Source of the DNA: Corallochytrium limacisporum
Taxonomy: Eukaryota > Opisthokonta
NCBI GenBank assembly: GCA_002811645.1
Contig: PDIP01000045.1
Coordinates: forward strand, 147,703-211,702
Length of the DNA: 64,000 nt
Reading direction: 5' to 3'
A program made the translations under genes and the position numbers. How positions within the stretch are numbered: position 1 is the stretch's first letter; every line of letters starts with the position of its first letter. This document shows, piece by piece, positions 38,489-50,391 of the stretch. The notes under the pieces are model-generated. The model saw only the letters and a program-made list of their open reading frames with translations. It was not told the origin of the DNA and ran no database searches.

Positions 38489-39536
38489 GTTGATTGCTTT
38501 CTGTTTTGTTTTGAATGTTTGAATTCAGTAAAACACAATTTGGGTGATTACACCTCTTACCCGTAGTCTACCTTCACTGGTCCCTTTAAATACCCATACT
38601 GATCACCTCCACAACGTGTCACTTATGCTTGGCTGACTGCTACAGCTATCTCATGTTGTTCGACCGCACTACACACATCCAACCACCAATGCGCCCATTC
38701 CAACTTGAAGCCTGTTCGTGATCAAAGGCCACCGTCATATCGCACCGGGCGTTACCCGTCCGAACCCGTAATCGGTAGGCAGCATTCAGTCCTCTCCGCC
38801 CAAGACTCTCTCTCGCAATTTTACCAGAGTACCCGAGAAATATGAGAAAGGGGCTGACACTCTGTAGACGCCTCAACCCATAGGCTTTTAAGTATGGAAA
38901 CTCTAGTGTATGCGTTTCCTAGTCTTTTGTGGACCTTTCCTTCAGGTCAACCTTATGGTCCCGAACCTTCGAGATCGTTCGGGGCGATTCGGGAACAAAA
39001 ATGACCCGCAGCCACCCCCAGCCCTCGGCTTCATCCCTATTTTTGCCATAGAGAACTGGTGCTCTGGGAACACCAAAAGGTAAACAGGGAGGGTAAAAAA
39101 TTTGAAACGAAAAATGTGAAAAATTTTCGTCGAAACTCCCGAACCGTCACGCCCTGCCCCGGTCCCGAATTTAGTACTGACTATACCAATAAAATTGAAG
39201 ACAACACCCAAGCCGTCGCTGGAAGGACTGTGCAGTACTCCCAGTACCGCCGCCGGCACTCGAAATGGAGTGCGTCTATAAATGGCTGTATTGTAATTTC
39301 TTGCCAAAAGAGATACAGTGTCCACCTTCTTAGGGAAGAGTTCTCATCGGCGAAGCCGCACAGGGGCGAAGCCGCACAGGGACACACGCACACTCGGGAC
39401 AGACGGTTGGATGTACACAGTGCACCCTAAGGAATTGATCAAGTAGGAGAGATGGATGCTATGCTCATGTCTATATTCTTAATTTGGTACAGATGCAGGG
39501 ACACGCATTGATTGACTGTGGATTTCCTATACCGGC
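38489..39536. other. Intergenic, 1.05 kb, with a 16-bp tandem duplication
   Basis: Gap between two minus-strand genes. The only clear structure is the perfect 16-bp tandem repeat at 39349-39380. The 123-codon plus-strand ORF at 39059 has no recognisable features. Confidence 0.55.
39349..39380. repeat. Perfect 16-bp tandem repeat, two copies
   Basis: GGCGAAGCCGCACAGG occurs at 39349-39364 and again directly at 39365-39380. Confidence 0.95.
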
Positions 39537-40328
39537 TTATAGTAGAGCGGGAATGAGAGCTTTGCGGTGCCTGGGGTAGGTTGAAAACTTGCGCCGGTAG
39601 TAGTCATGGTGCTGGACCGCCCGGGGGGCAAGGTTCGCTGCCACAAAGATAGCAAAGGCAGCTGCTGGTAGAGTACCCGCACAAATTGCGTACCCCATCC
39701 ACTCGACAATCTCGCCAAAGTAATTGGCCCCGCTGACGTACTCGAACATGCCACCTTTTGGAATCCCGTAGTCGGCGCTGGAGTAAAACCGAAGATTGAT
39801 CAAATGATAGTCCGCGTGGATGTTGATTGCCATACCGACAAAAAAAGTTATTGTTCCGATAACAATGCAAGCTGTTCCATACTGGCGCTTGTCTTGACTG
39901 AGAGGATGCTCAAAGGCTGAAGCACACTGCATGTAGCCATTGTATAGGCAAAATGACATCGCCATCATCATGATCCAGAACGGCGTCTGGTTGTTGGACC
40001 GCAAGTGGAGCGGATAAATGAGAGCTCTGTGAATGTAGTGGAAAATGAACAAAATGAGAGGCCATTTGTCCAAAACGCTCGAGAACTCCACCGTGGAGAC
40101 AACAATCAAAGGAATAAAAAGCGCTGGCGCCTCCTGCAATAACCACGCCAAGCGTGCTGGTACCCCAAACCCCCAGATCCGACCAGGCTGGGTATACCGG
40201 CCATACGGTGCCTCGAAATAATTCAATAGAACCTGCACCAAGAGAGCAGTGAGAATCATGGCGGCCCCCAAAAGATCGGAAGTCAAAGAGAACCCGAAAT
40301 GCTCCTGCGTGTACCCTACCAGCACCAT
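39537..40328 (-). CDS. 3-oxo-5-alpha-steroid 4-dehydrogenase-like reductase (SRD5A/DET2 type)
   Basis: 263 residues, strongly hydrophobic with about six to seven membrane segments. It belongs to the steroid 5-alpha-reductase family of ER membrane enzymes that reduce the delta-4 double bond of 3-oxo-steroids with NADPH. The C-terminal half is diagnostic: NIHADYHLINLR, YGIPKGGMFEYVSGANYFGEIVEWMGYA, and the end NLAPRAVQHHDYYRRKFSTYPRHRKALIP match SRD5A1/2 and plant DET2. The HYIHRALIYPL segment near residue 93 is also conserved. The natural substrate is unknown; polyprenol reductase (SRD5A3) and GPSN2/TECR are less similar in the C-terminal motif. The ATG is at 40328. Confidence 0.88.
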   Translation of the reverse strand: MVLVGYTQEHFGFSLTSDLLGAAMILTALLVQVLLNYFEAPYGRYTQPGRIWGFGVPARLAWLLQEAPALFIPLIVVSTVEFSSVLDKWPLILFIFHYIHRALIYPLHLRSNNQTPFWIMMMAMSFCLYNGYMQCASAFEHPLSQDKRQYGTACIVIGTITFFVGMAINIHADYHLINLRFYSSADYGIPKGGMFEYVSGANYFGEIVEWMGYAICAGTLPAAAFAIFVAANLAPRAVQHHDYYRRKFSTYPRHRKALIPALL

Positions 40329-40984
40329 GATTCCGGGATCACCGTCCTAGTTTTCGCCCCAGCCGAATGTTATCGTCCTCCACGACATTCACATAAGCTT
40401 TCAAGGTTCGCGTTATCCTCCTGAAATGAACCCATCCTAATACCACATCTAGGACCCCACACTCCATCTCCATTCTCGGGAACGTCGTCGCGACCACCCG
40501 TTACTGGCGTCACTCGTTAGTGAACCGCAGGACGGAGGAGCCTCCCCCTTCCAATAACCTAACCTCGGCGGGAGTTTTCAGTACACAGTTTTATTTACCT
40601 CGTCTCGGCCACCGGGGCGCGTGAGTACGTATTGAAACTACCAGTGCACTGGGAAGGGCGGTCAATTCCGTAATTCTGAGTGGGAATTCGGCCCCACAAC
40701 TCAGGTGGGGGAGGGGGGGTGCGGGGTTTGGGGTGGGTCATTTTTGACAGCCACCTGCAGTATGAGTAATGGAGTGGTGAGCAAATCCGGCAGCCATGAC
40801 ACATTCGTGTGAGGTTGTTTCTCGCTCGGACCTTTGACATGGTATTTGGGCTGGTATGTGGTAACAAGCATTGCTTTTTCATACTGAATCAGTCGCAGAC
40901 TGAAGTAGTTTCGCCGTACACGGAGACAAGGTGATCATGTGAGCTGGACCAGACCAGTTAGAGTCTCGAGCTTGGGAGCAAAAC
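40329..40984. other. Divergent gap between SRD5A-like and PPOX genes
   Basis: 656 bp. TTTTCATACTGAATC at 40876-40890, about 95 bp before the PPOX ATG, resembles the dispersed TTTTCCATACTGAAACTA element. A G-run lies near 40708-40720. Confidence 0.5.
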
Positions 40985-42595
40985 ATGTCAAAACCAGTGG
41001 TGATCATTGGAGGTGGCGTTGCCGGCCTGTCCATGGCTTACTATTTGCGTACATTGCCAGTCAAGGCAGGTTTAGTCCGCCCATCTGTTGTACTACTAGA
41101 GTCTGAACAGAAGGATCGCTTCGGTGGATGGCTCCATTCAATTAAGACGGACAAAGGCTTCACCTTCGATCTGGGACCACGGTCTTTCCGACCCGTAGGA
41201 GTAGTAGGTCTGAACCTTCTGGATCTGGCGCATCAGGTAGGAAAAGCTGACAGTGTAATCGGAGCTGACGACAGCGATCCAGCATCCAAGGATCGATATG
41301 TCTATATCAAGGGAAAGTTAAACAAATTGCCAAATGGACCTTTTGATCTCTTGTTTCGTAGCAATGCCGCATCCCAGGGATTGTTGTCAGCTGCGCTCAA
41401 GGAACCGTTCAAGCCAAGACGGCTGTGTAGTGAGTATGAGGATACGGAGACGGTCTTTGAGTTCTTTGAGAGGAGGTTCAGCAACCACGTTGCGACGTAT
41501 CTAGCGGACCCACTCTGCCACGGAGTGTTTGCCAATTCTGCCCGCAATCTGTCGTTGAGGTCATGCTTCCCTATCCTGCACACCGCAGAACAGATGTCAG
41601 GGTCTGTGATTAAGCATTTTATTGGTGGCAATGCCAAGAAACTTGCAGAACAAGAGATGGTGGGCTGGGAGCCTAGTTCCCCAGAGGCCGCCGGATTGAT
41701 CGACCGGATCACCAAGAAACGAGCGTGGTCCTTCAAGAACGGTGCTGGTGAGCTGGCTGAGGGTCTGTATAACTTCCTGAAGAACGACACAGGAGTACAA
41801 CTTCGCAGTGGAGTAAAGGCAGATTACATCACGATCAACAAGGCACCACCCAGGCAGAACAAAGGAGGTATTGTGGGTCTGACGACGGGAGAGGAAGTAG
41901 AAGGCTCCACTATCGTGTCCGCAGTATCGGCCTTTGAGACCGGTGCCTTGATTGAGAAGGGTATGGAACGTGCCGACGCACGTCATCGGTTAGACAATCT
42001 CGCGCTTTACCTGCAGACCATTCGGTCAATTACATGCGGTGTGGTCAATATTGGCTACAATAAGCCCGTGCGAACGGTTCTCGGCGACAAGCGTGGCTTT
42101 GGATACTTGATCCCGGACGCTGAAGAACAGGATGCTCTTGGAGTCGTGTTTGACACCTGTACGTTCCCCGAAGTAGACAACGGAGAGCAGATGCGCCTGA
42201 CAGTCATGATGGGAGGACATCGTTACACTCAGAAGTTTGGCCGTGCTGGCGATGACGAAGCCCAGCGGCGTGCGCTCGAAGACGCCGCCCTGAAGACGAT
42301 CCGAAACCACCTGAACATTGAAGCAGAACCTGATGATATCGTGGTCAACATCCAGAAGGACTGTATTCCGACCTATTCTACAGGTCACAAGTCCAATTTG
42401 ATCGCCATCAAGCGTAATTTGCTAAACCTAAACGGTGCGTTGGTCATCGGTGGCTCATCATATCAGGGGCCTGCCGTAAATGACATAGTCATGAACTCGC
42501 GTCGCAGTGCTCAGAGGATCCTCAGCGATGCTTACATCTGCACTGGTCTCCATGGTCTTGGGATGATGTCTGGGACCACAACTAAAGTGGTTTAA
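40985..42595 (+). CDS. Protoporphyrinogen oxidase
   Basis: 536 residues. An FAD enzyme of the inner mitochondrial membrane that oxidises protoporphyrinogen IX to protoporphyrin IX with oxygen, the penultimate step of heme synthesis. The dinucleotide-binding loop is GGGVAGLS (9-16), followed by the RFGGWLHS motif (45-52) and DLGPRSFRP (62-70), all typical of HemY/PPOX. The C-terminus has the second FAD contact ALVIGGSSYQGPAVNDIV. There is no long presequence, as in human PPOX, which uses internal signals. The ATG at 40985 immediately precedes the FAD loop. Uroporphyrinogen-III synthase, another heme enzyme, lies 8.5 kb downstream but is not adjacent. Confidence 0.95.
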   Translation: MSKPVVIIGGGVAGLSMAYYLRTLPVKAGLVRPSVVLLESEQKDRFGGWLHSIKTDKGFTFDLGPRSFRPVGVVGLNLLDLAHQVGKADSVIGADDSDPASKDRYVYIKGKLNKLPNGPFDLLFRSNAASQGLLSAALKEPFKPRRLCSEYEDTETVFEFFERRFSNHVATYLADPLCHGVFANSARNLSLRSCFPILHTAEQMSGSVIKHFIGGNAKKLAEQEMVGWEPSSPEAAGLIDRITKKRAWSFKNGAGELAEGLYNFLKNDTGVQLRSGVKADYITINKAPPRQNKGGIVGLTTGEEVEGSTIVSAVSAFETGALIEKGMERADARHRLDNLALYLQTIRSITCGVVNIGYNKPVRTVLGDKRGFGYLIPDAEEQDALGVVFDTCTFPEVDNGEQMRLTVMMGGHRYTQKFGRAGDDEAQRRALEDAALKTIRNHLNIEAEPDDIVVNIQKDCIPTYSTGHKSNLIAIKRNLLNLNGALVIGGSSYQGPAVNDIVMNSRRSAQRILSDAYICTGLHGLGMMSGTTTKVV

Positions 42596-43526
42596 GCAAA
42601 GTATAGTTTTAGTTTATAGTTGCCTCTATCGAGTTGGGTTGTCATATGGACCGGGGCGCTACGCAACCATGTAATGGCGCAGTGATTTTGCCCAAAGACT
42701 CTGATGGCGCATCGTGATATCACAGCTAGCGGTAGATCTGCACATGCACAAAGCACCATGCAGTGGATGACAACCATCCCGGCTCCATGACTCACTTACC
42801 TTATTCTTGTCGTACTCCAGACATGCCCACCGGAGTCATCAAAAGCAAATCCGCTTACACACGCCTGTCTCTATTGCGTAGGACAGACTGGGTGGTTGGC
42901 ACATTGATGGTCTATCCACACATACATCTGTTGAAGCCTTTGATTGTATCGCAGCGCTGGCTTGAAGGGGTTAGGGGCCCATCGAGACCCGTAGCTGTGC
43001 CACCTGTGACCGCAATACTGAGTGACCAGAAGAGCTCATAGGCCGATCTAGGTACCCATCCTTCTAGACACCAAGTCATGCGCAGCGGCTCTAATGACAC
43101 ACATTCCCTAGAGAGAGTGAGTCTGCTGTAGGTGTGGAAGAATCAGCGCACAGGGAGCGCTCTCAGAGCGCTCCCGCTTGTCACCAATTCTGGATTGTTG
43201 CCAAATAATCCGGCTCCGAATTTTCGCTGGTGCATCGACTGTAAGCGCTTAGGCTATACACTTTCGAAACCTACAAGAGGGTTGCACGTACGGCTCGGTG
43301 ATGCGTCTGCGCGCTTGGGCCCGGCAACTGGCTTTTTCATTGCCACACACACAACCATACGGATACGAATCGTTAATACAAGAGGCCACGCACAGCAATG
43401 CAAAGAATGGCGCCTGAAACTAATCCGACGTGGGACGACATCAATGATTTCACACGCAACCGAAGGAGGTAAACCCAGAACGTAGACACCTACCACCCCC
43501 TTATCCAATGTAATAAAAGCCGTGGC

Positions 43527-43544
43527 CCATACTAAATGTGCTGA
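43527..43544 (+). repeat. Dispersed motif copy
   Basis: CCATACTAAATGTGCTGA, in the 6.3 kb gene-free block. Confidence 0.55.
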
Positions 43545-46500
43545 GATTCTGGTCGAAACTTGATGAGGAAATTGGCGGAAGTACAAACTCGGTCCCAGGG
43601 GAGGGAGGAGTGTCCACCCTTCGAAGAGTCCTAAAGCTCTCCTGCCCTGCGTGCCATTAACGCCAAGAATTTTCGCATGGCATACTAATCATTAGGAATT
43701 TCGCACCGAGTACGCTACGTTCCACCCACGCTATGGCGGTGTAATACACCACGTCCGCGCATCCACAGATGTGGGTCGCCTCCTCAGAGAGACAGCGGTG
43801 ATCCTCGGTCTGGAGCTGCGGAACAGGTGCAGAGATTAGAGAGCATCCGTCATCATCGTGTGCACATGATCACCTTCCAATTAGTTAAGTTTATCACGGC
43901 CGTTCAGTAACGTGGCGGACGATGCGAAACAAGGATCCCGACATCAAAGCTTGCCTTTCCCATTTGATCAATGCCCGACACGTTTGAAACATTTCTCTCA
44001 TTCTCCGGCGATACGGGGGCCTACTTACCGAGAATCCTGGAAGGTACAATTGCTTCTCATGTTATGTGTCCGCACGGTGACCGACAAAGTTATGACGATG
44101 TATGTCCCTTGTTCCCCCCCCGTCCTCCAGCCACATGCACACGCGGCGCAAGTGGGGGATAATCAAAACCAAAATTCTTGACAGGAAAAACGAGTCAGCC
44201 ACAGTGGGCGACCACAGGAACAGAAAGGGCCCTCTCTACTTTTTTGGTTTGGGGGGGGGGAGGGGGGTGGAAGAGGGAAGGGGGTGTTGTCGAAAATGGC
44301 ACGCACCACCGGCCCCCCTGGGGGGGTCCAACATCCGAATTTGGGTTCTCAATTTCTAAACTAACTGCATGTCCGGGAGATAAGGGCGAAGAGGGAGTGT
44401 TCCTTTCTTTCCAATTTTGTCTTCGCGACGGTCCCACCGGTGGCGGAATACCCGAGCCTTGGCCCGGTAGCGCAGCGGTTCGCAAGATTGGTTGTATTTG
44501 CCCCGGTTTCCTTCTGGAACCACTATCAGAATCTATCAACAACGATCATCAGAACTGTTCCGGCACCACCCCAGCTCCAAACCGCGCTGCGATCCCTGGG
44601 CAAGCCCATTTGCCATCGTGGCTCAATGTTTATGGTGCGCTTGCAGAGACACGCAAAATGATGGCGACGATCATCGTGATCATGGTAGGGACTTGGTAGT
44701 GTTGAACAACGGAGGCCCCAACGCATTTGGGTCCGCAGTAATTGGGTGGGGACATGCAGACATAGAGATACATACACATGCTCAATGTACGAAACGATGG
44801 TTACAATACCGTTCGTGTGTGTATAACGCGATATAAAGTGGCAGCAGAGACCGTTACAGCAACACTTTGCACGTTCCGGTACAACTGCTATTTTGGCCCA
44901 CTGCTTGCAACCCTTTGACCCAATATCTGTCCGTGCCACATGGACGAAACACAATGCCGTTCGGATTCAGTGTTACATCCACGAAAGCTCTGTCTGTATA
45001 GGTTCACCATGTGTGTGACCAATAATCGGACCAACCAAGTACCCATGTTGATTCCTTGAGGTGACCTCAAACTGGTCTACTTGCGTCAGTTTTCGTCCAT
45101 CGTATCCCATTGCGACCGATTTTACTCTCTCGCTATTGCCGATGCTGTGTCTCGTGTTCTTTTAAGCGCTTGGATCCCATGTCTCTCCTGTGTTCAGACG
45201 TCGTAACCCCAATATGCCCAAGCATGACGTCCGCGGTTCATATTATCGGGCTTGTTCAATTTACGGTACCCGTCGCTGTGCGCCTCTCGGTAAAAGTCCA
45301 AAAAGACAAAAAGGAGAGAACGTAAGGCAGCGCCACAGCACAAGAGAGAACCCGCCCCCACACCCGGCTCTGTCCATTATCGGAAAGAGACGAGGCCGAA
45401 ACGAACACAAATTAACCACACCACAACACACGCACCCACGAAGAAAAAAACAAAAAGAAAAGGAAAGAAAAACGGAAAACGTTTACGGTACACAGCACAA
45501 CAGTGTTTCAAAACGCAGGGAGCATGCACCGGCAACAACCACCCACCCACACACCCACATATATATATCACCAGAACAGTTGTTTTGAAGCCCTCCGATT
45601 TGGTCCGTGTGTCTCAGTACCAATGGCTACGTTTTTTTTTAATAAGCTGGACTGTGGGATCTCTCTTTCATCTTTCTTTTCTTTTGTCCATCACTGTTTC
45701 ATGAAGAAAGTTTCTGTCCCCACCACTGCCGTCCATTTTTCTTTGTCCTGCCGCGGGTCCACGTTTCCCTCTTATTTTTTTCTCCCTTGGTGGGGGTTGA
45801 GCTAGATATGGGGATCTTGCCGTCGAGAGTAGATTACGATAATGGAACTGCAGCTACTCTAGGCGTTGGAAAAGATGTGAAAAATTCTTCACTCTCAATC
45901 CCCCCTGAGAAAAATGTCACTACGGAGAGCGAGAGAGATCTCAGGGGATATCCAGTCATTAGACGGACAAGCGAAACAAAAAACACCAACAAGCCTGGCC
46001 CTTGGTAGTGGCTCTCCGTTGTTAGCTCAGTTTAGTAGTACGACATCTTTTAATCTGTCATGGAACTCCTTTGCATTGCTGGACTCCTATCTTGTTACGC
46101 CGAGGCGGAGAATATTGAACCGTCGTAATTGTTGTTCTTTTTTTCGTACGCCCGTGAGATTCATTTTTTACATTGCTATGTGTTTACTATGATATGATTG
46201 GGTTCCAACAACACAGTCTTGAGTGGCCCCTGTCAGTCCTGATGTATGAATATTCTGTGGCTGAAATATCGCTTAGCAATTCGTTTAACCGTGAGCGGCA
46301 TTCGGTAATTTGTTCATTATTTAACTATACACCGACGGTCCCCAGCTGCCCTCTGACTTTTTGCTGCCCATCTTCGGAAAGTCACGCGTGCCCCCGACAT
46401 TCTTGCGGTGTCGTTGTTCTTTGTTTTCTCATCTTGCTATACATTTAATATTGAACATAATAAGAGGGATGACCGCGGTATTCCAAAAAGGAAAGTTTTA

Positions 46501-47152
46501 CGTCGTGGGAGGTCGATGTGAAAACAGCCTCCTCCGGAGCAAGACACTATACGGAGCAGTCAGTCGCTCCTTGTCACCTCGTGTAGGAAATCCTTCCCCG
46601 AGCACAAAGATAAAAACCCGGGGTGACTGATTAGTTTCGCGAGTAGGGTTCATATCAGAAGTCCAAAGGGAGAAGGCCAGAGAGTGGAACAGTTAAACTG
46701 TGCAGGTCGCCTGGATGCCAATGCCGAATGTTTTGCGCGGAGTACGCGGGCTTTGCCCGTAAACACACACGTTTTCCACAAACCGAAAACAACAAAAAGA
46801 AACCGCGATGAATCCGCAGTTTCTCCTAATCACCGGCAGATTCTGCAGTACATTTTTCTTTATTTTCAGACTCGAATCACCTTCACGGCACTCCATCGGG
46901 CACAGCAATTACTCAAACGGCACTACCAGATCGATAACGGACATACTGGATGTCCAACTATTTTAATGTAGTACATTTAATATGGGACCAGGCTAAATTC
47001 TTTTTGTATGACCAACTTGGGTATTTCGTCAGCGGCGGCTGAGCATACGTGCTATTCCCTAGTGAATGTTTACGGATTTCAGACCCCACGGACTCTCTAC
47101 GGGTTTTAGATAAAACTCTCACGCATCTGCGACCTCCACGAACCTCCATCAG

Positions 47153-47170
47153 TTTTCCATACTGAAACTA
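47153..47170 (+). repeat. 18-bp dispersed repeat, copy 2
   Basis: Exact copy of the 18-mer at 28151-28168; a motif relative lies 150 bp downstream at 47321-47337. Confidence 0.7.
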
Positions 47171-48859
47171 CGTTCGGTGCCGCGGATTGAAGTTTTTATC
47201 TTCACTCTCGTTCCACAACACGCCCTGCGTACACGTATATAGCTCTTTTTCTTTTTTCCTTTCGTTTTTTCCCCTCTACCTCCCTGTGGTCTGTTTTTCT
47301 CACACCGACATATGATGTTGTATAATAAATGTACTGAGAATTATGCTCAATTTCACGCCACACACATGGAGCAATGATTTCGTTGTGCCAGAAAGAGTTT
47401 TTCGACGTCACAAGGGCCGGTTGTTCGGGAGTCCGTTTTGGATTCGGAAGTGTCTGAGGAAGGTTGCATTTTCTTGCACTTCGTCGGTAGTTCCTATAGA
47501 TAGCTTTAAGACTGCAACAGAATCCAGGTCACCCCGATACGTATTTTCTTTCCCCCGCCCGGGAGGGGGGAGATGATGCGGACCGCGTGACCAAGCCGCG
47601 TACAGCCAAAACCCTGTGCCCGAAAATGGTAGGCACTTTGTGATACACGGGCTGGACAACTTGTACAGCTTTGCTCCGTGTACACCCTGACTTCCTCCCC
47701 CCCCCTCTCTTCTCCGGGGAGGATCTTTGCAACGGTGTGTCGTGTTATTATTTCAATTTTGTCCCCTGTGCACTCACCAGGAGTCTGCCCATACATACGC
47801 TATAAGGCAAGTGGGAAGAGCGGAAGCCTCAGCGTTGGAGCCAAGTTTGGCCCTCTCCTTCCTCAGGAGAGAGGAGAGTGGGAGGGAAGAGAAGGAGAGA
47901 AGGAGAGCAAAAAAAAAAAAGGAGAGAGGAGGCGGTGGGTGGTGATTTGGTCATTTTGCAGCGCGGAAACGGGGGGGGACGGCGGACCCGGTAGTGATAA
48001 GGAGGCGCAACCGTAGCGAAAAGCCAGAAGAGGAGGAGGAGGAGGATTTTGGGTAGTTTTCTTTTCTGTGCCGAGTGCAACCCATAACCCCCGGGAACCT
48101 TCTTGGGTACACACACGCACACATTGACACCCCATGCGCGAGTGGCGCACACACACACACTCCCCCGTGGAACCAGGGGTGTTCTAGAGAGCACAGTGGC
48201 TGTTTAAGAGAGAGAGAGCGAACACGACCCTCTTTGCGCCATACTCAATCATTTGCTATTTTTATCAAACGTGTATGTATTACCGTTCCAAACGCAACAG
48301 AGACCACACAACCCAAAGAGAATTATCCATCGGGGGAGTGAAATCAAGACCGACCTTCCCTTATCCACAGAGGATTTCAACCGAGAGAAATAGAAGGGGA
48401 ACATGGGAGATTGGGGTGTTTGCATTTCGTTCGGCCAACACTGGCAAAGGGCAAACTAACAAGGAGGGTTGGGAGGGGAGTGAGTGGGGAAAAGGGGGGA
48501 AAAGCACGCATCTGGGACGAACGCGGCCCATCGAGTTCTGAGCGCGAACGTTTTGCTGTCTTCTCATGCTCAGATAGTGTTTGCATCTTGGTGCTCACAG
48601 TGCTCAGCCATCGAATTGCTTACTCCGCCAGTCCGTTTCTCTGGTGATGTAATGGGATGTGCAGGATAGATATCTAGCATATGTACGGGTACTTGAAGAT
48701 CCGAATCCCTCCTACTTCATCAACGCAACTGATGAGTTTCCCGAGGAATGCCCGCGATCTGAAGACCGCGATAGCGAACATAAACTAGTCAGGGTAGATT
48801 AAGATATAGATTACGTAGACACACAGACTTACTGATATACACAACAAAAAGTAGTCAAC

Positions 48860-50242
48860 ATGAAGCTGTCTCTTCTGGCAGTTGCCCTGGCCGCCCCAAT
48901 CTTGGTTGCGGCTGATGTCGAGAACTATATTATTACTCTGCAAAAGGGTGTTGTCCAGGAGTACAAGCAAGACCCTTCCAAGTACAAATTTGAGAATGAC
49001 GCTGGCGTCGTTCTAGCAGAGATTGAAAGGGCTTTTGTTTTCCACAACAATGTCATGATCGGAGTGACTGCAGACCCCTCTCAGATTCAACTTTTGGAAG
49101 CCTTGCCTTACGTGGCCGTAGTTGAGCCCGATCAAAGTTCGGTGCGGTTACCGGAGAATCCTAATGATTTTAGCGCTTCTGATTTTGAGGAAGATGAAAG
49201 TCTCCTGACGTTCAGCGCAGCAAGCGCAGAGGCGTCAACGGCGTCAACATCTGCACCAGCGCCCACTATTACAACGCAGAACGTCGCGAATTTGTACCAC
49301 CTGGATATGCTTGACCAACGGGACGGTGGACTGAACAGTTTATATCAGTATGCTTCCATTGGCGCTGGCGTACATCTCTATGTTTTGGATGATGGCGTCC
49401 GAGGCACACATCAGGAATTCTCGGGCCGTGTAGGAGATGGGGCGGACTTTGTTGGTGACGGTCTTGGTAAAAGCGGTGGAAACGTGTGTGGTTCTCACGG
49501 GACTCATGTTGCTGCCGCCGCAGCTGGTACCACTTACGGCCCAGGCAAGGGTATGATTGTGCACTCTGTGCGCGTCCTCGACTGCAATGGTAGTGCTTCT
49601 GGTAGTACCGTATTGGCGGGTTTAGAATGGATTATGAACAATGCTCAATTCCCCGCAGTGGTGGTCGCCTCTATTGGTGGCGAGTATAGCTCTGCAATCA
49701 ACAACGGCTTTAGTCAGGTCATGGATGCGGGTATTGTTGCCGTGACTGCTGCTGGCAATGAAGGTAGAGACGCGTGCATTACTTCTCCAGCGTCCACACC
49801 AGGGATCATCTGCGTCGGTGCCATTGACTCCACTTACACACGTCCCTCCTTCTCCAATTTTGGCAACTGTGTGACCTTGTCCGCTGCTGGGGTCAATGTC
49901 CGCTCCGCTAGTCATAAAAGCGACAACGCTTCAGTCCGCTTCAGTGGTACCTCAGTGAGTGCACCTATCGTTGCTGGTATTGCTGGTCAATACCTCTCTT
50001 ACTTCCCGGATGCATTGCCATCTGACGTCTACAACGCTGTCTCGTTCATCGCTACCCCCGGTGTTGTGACTAAGTCCAATGGTTCTCCAACTAAATCTGC
50101 CTACGGTTATGGGCGCGATGAAGCCCTGGGTGACAGCAGCTTCAACACCACTGCGCCTGCCAATAACAGCTCTGGCGGCCCAGTGACTGCTTCCATGGGC
50201 CTGACTAGTCTGCTGGCCATTGCGAGTGCGTTCTTGTTGTGA
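48860..50242 (+). CDS. Secreted subtilisin-like serine protease (S8, proteinase K type), probably GPI-anchored
   Basis: 460 residues. A signal peptide covers 1-18 (MKLSLLAVALAAPILVAA). An inhibitor_I9-type propeptide spans about 22-92. An acidic, Ser/Ala/Thr-rich linker leads to the catalytic domain at about 138-415. The triad is D177 in YVLDDGV, H213 in GSHGTHVA and S365 in SGTSVSAP, with oxyanion N300 in TAAGNEG. The C-terminus has NSSGG and a hydrophobic end (ASMGLTSLLAIASAFLL) without a basic tail, the pattern of a GPI-anchor signal. The protein is likely exported and held at the cell surface or wall, for breakdown of external protein. The ATG at 48860 follows an A-rich leader. Confidence 0.94.
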   Translation: MKLSLLAVALAAPILVAADVENYIITLQKGVVQEYKQDPSKYKFENDAGVVLAEIERAFVFHNNVMIGVTADPSQIQLLEALPYVAVVEPDQSSVRLPENPNDFSASDFEEDESLLTFSAASAEASTASTSAPAPTITTQNVANLYHLDMLDQRDGGLNSLYQYASIGAGVHLYVLDDGVRGTHQEFSGRVGDGADFVGDGLGKSGGNVCGSHGTHVAAAAAGTTYGPGKGMIVHSVRVLDCNGSASGSTVLAGLEWIMNNAQFPAVVVASIGGEYSSAINNGFSQVMDAGIVAVTAAGNEGRDACITSPASTPGIICVGAIDSTYTRPSFSNFGNCVTLSAAGVNVRSASHKSDNASVRFSGTSVSAPIVAGIAGQYLSYFPDALPSDVYNAVSFIATPGVVTKSNGSPTKSAYGYGRDEALGDSSFNTTAPANNSSGGPVTASMGLTSLLAIASAFLL

Positions 50243-50391
50243 ATTTGTAAACACTTCTCATCTCATACGAAATCATCTTAGCATCTTTTCCATCCATAGC
50301 ATCAATTCCTTGTGCCAGTTTACAGGGAGCCGCACACACAAAGAACATAGATTACAGAAATAGTTCATGGGCGTGTACACTTTGTTCCTAG

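Larger units (their letters stand above)
42596..48859. other. Gene-free block of 6.26 kb
   Basis: The largest gap in the window. I found no ORF with a recognisable domain on either strand and no rRNA, tRNA or snRNA. It holds four or five copies of the dispersed motif (43527-43544, 46970-46986 on the minus strand, 47157-47170, 47321-47337), a TATATATAT run at about 45559-45568, C/G junctions at 44250-44268 and 44312-44326, poly-purine DNA at 47870-47940 and AC repeats near 48108-48160. Composition is mixed rather than uniformly repetitive. Possible contents are long regulatory DNA, a non-coding RNA gene, or a decayed gene; sequence alone does not decide. Confidence 0.55.

Noticed and set aside
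44461..44490. tRNA-like A-box (TAGCGCAGCGGTT)
   Set aside because: No B-box, no T-arm and no matching 3' acceptor within 100 bp.
48720..48790. Hammerhead-like CTGATGAG
   Set aside because: The required second core (CGAAA after a stem) is missing.
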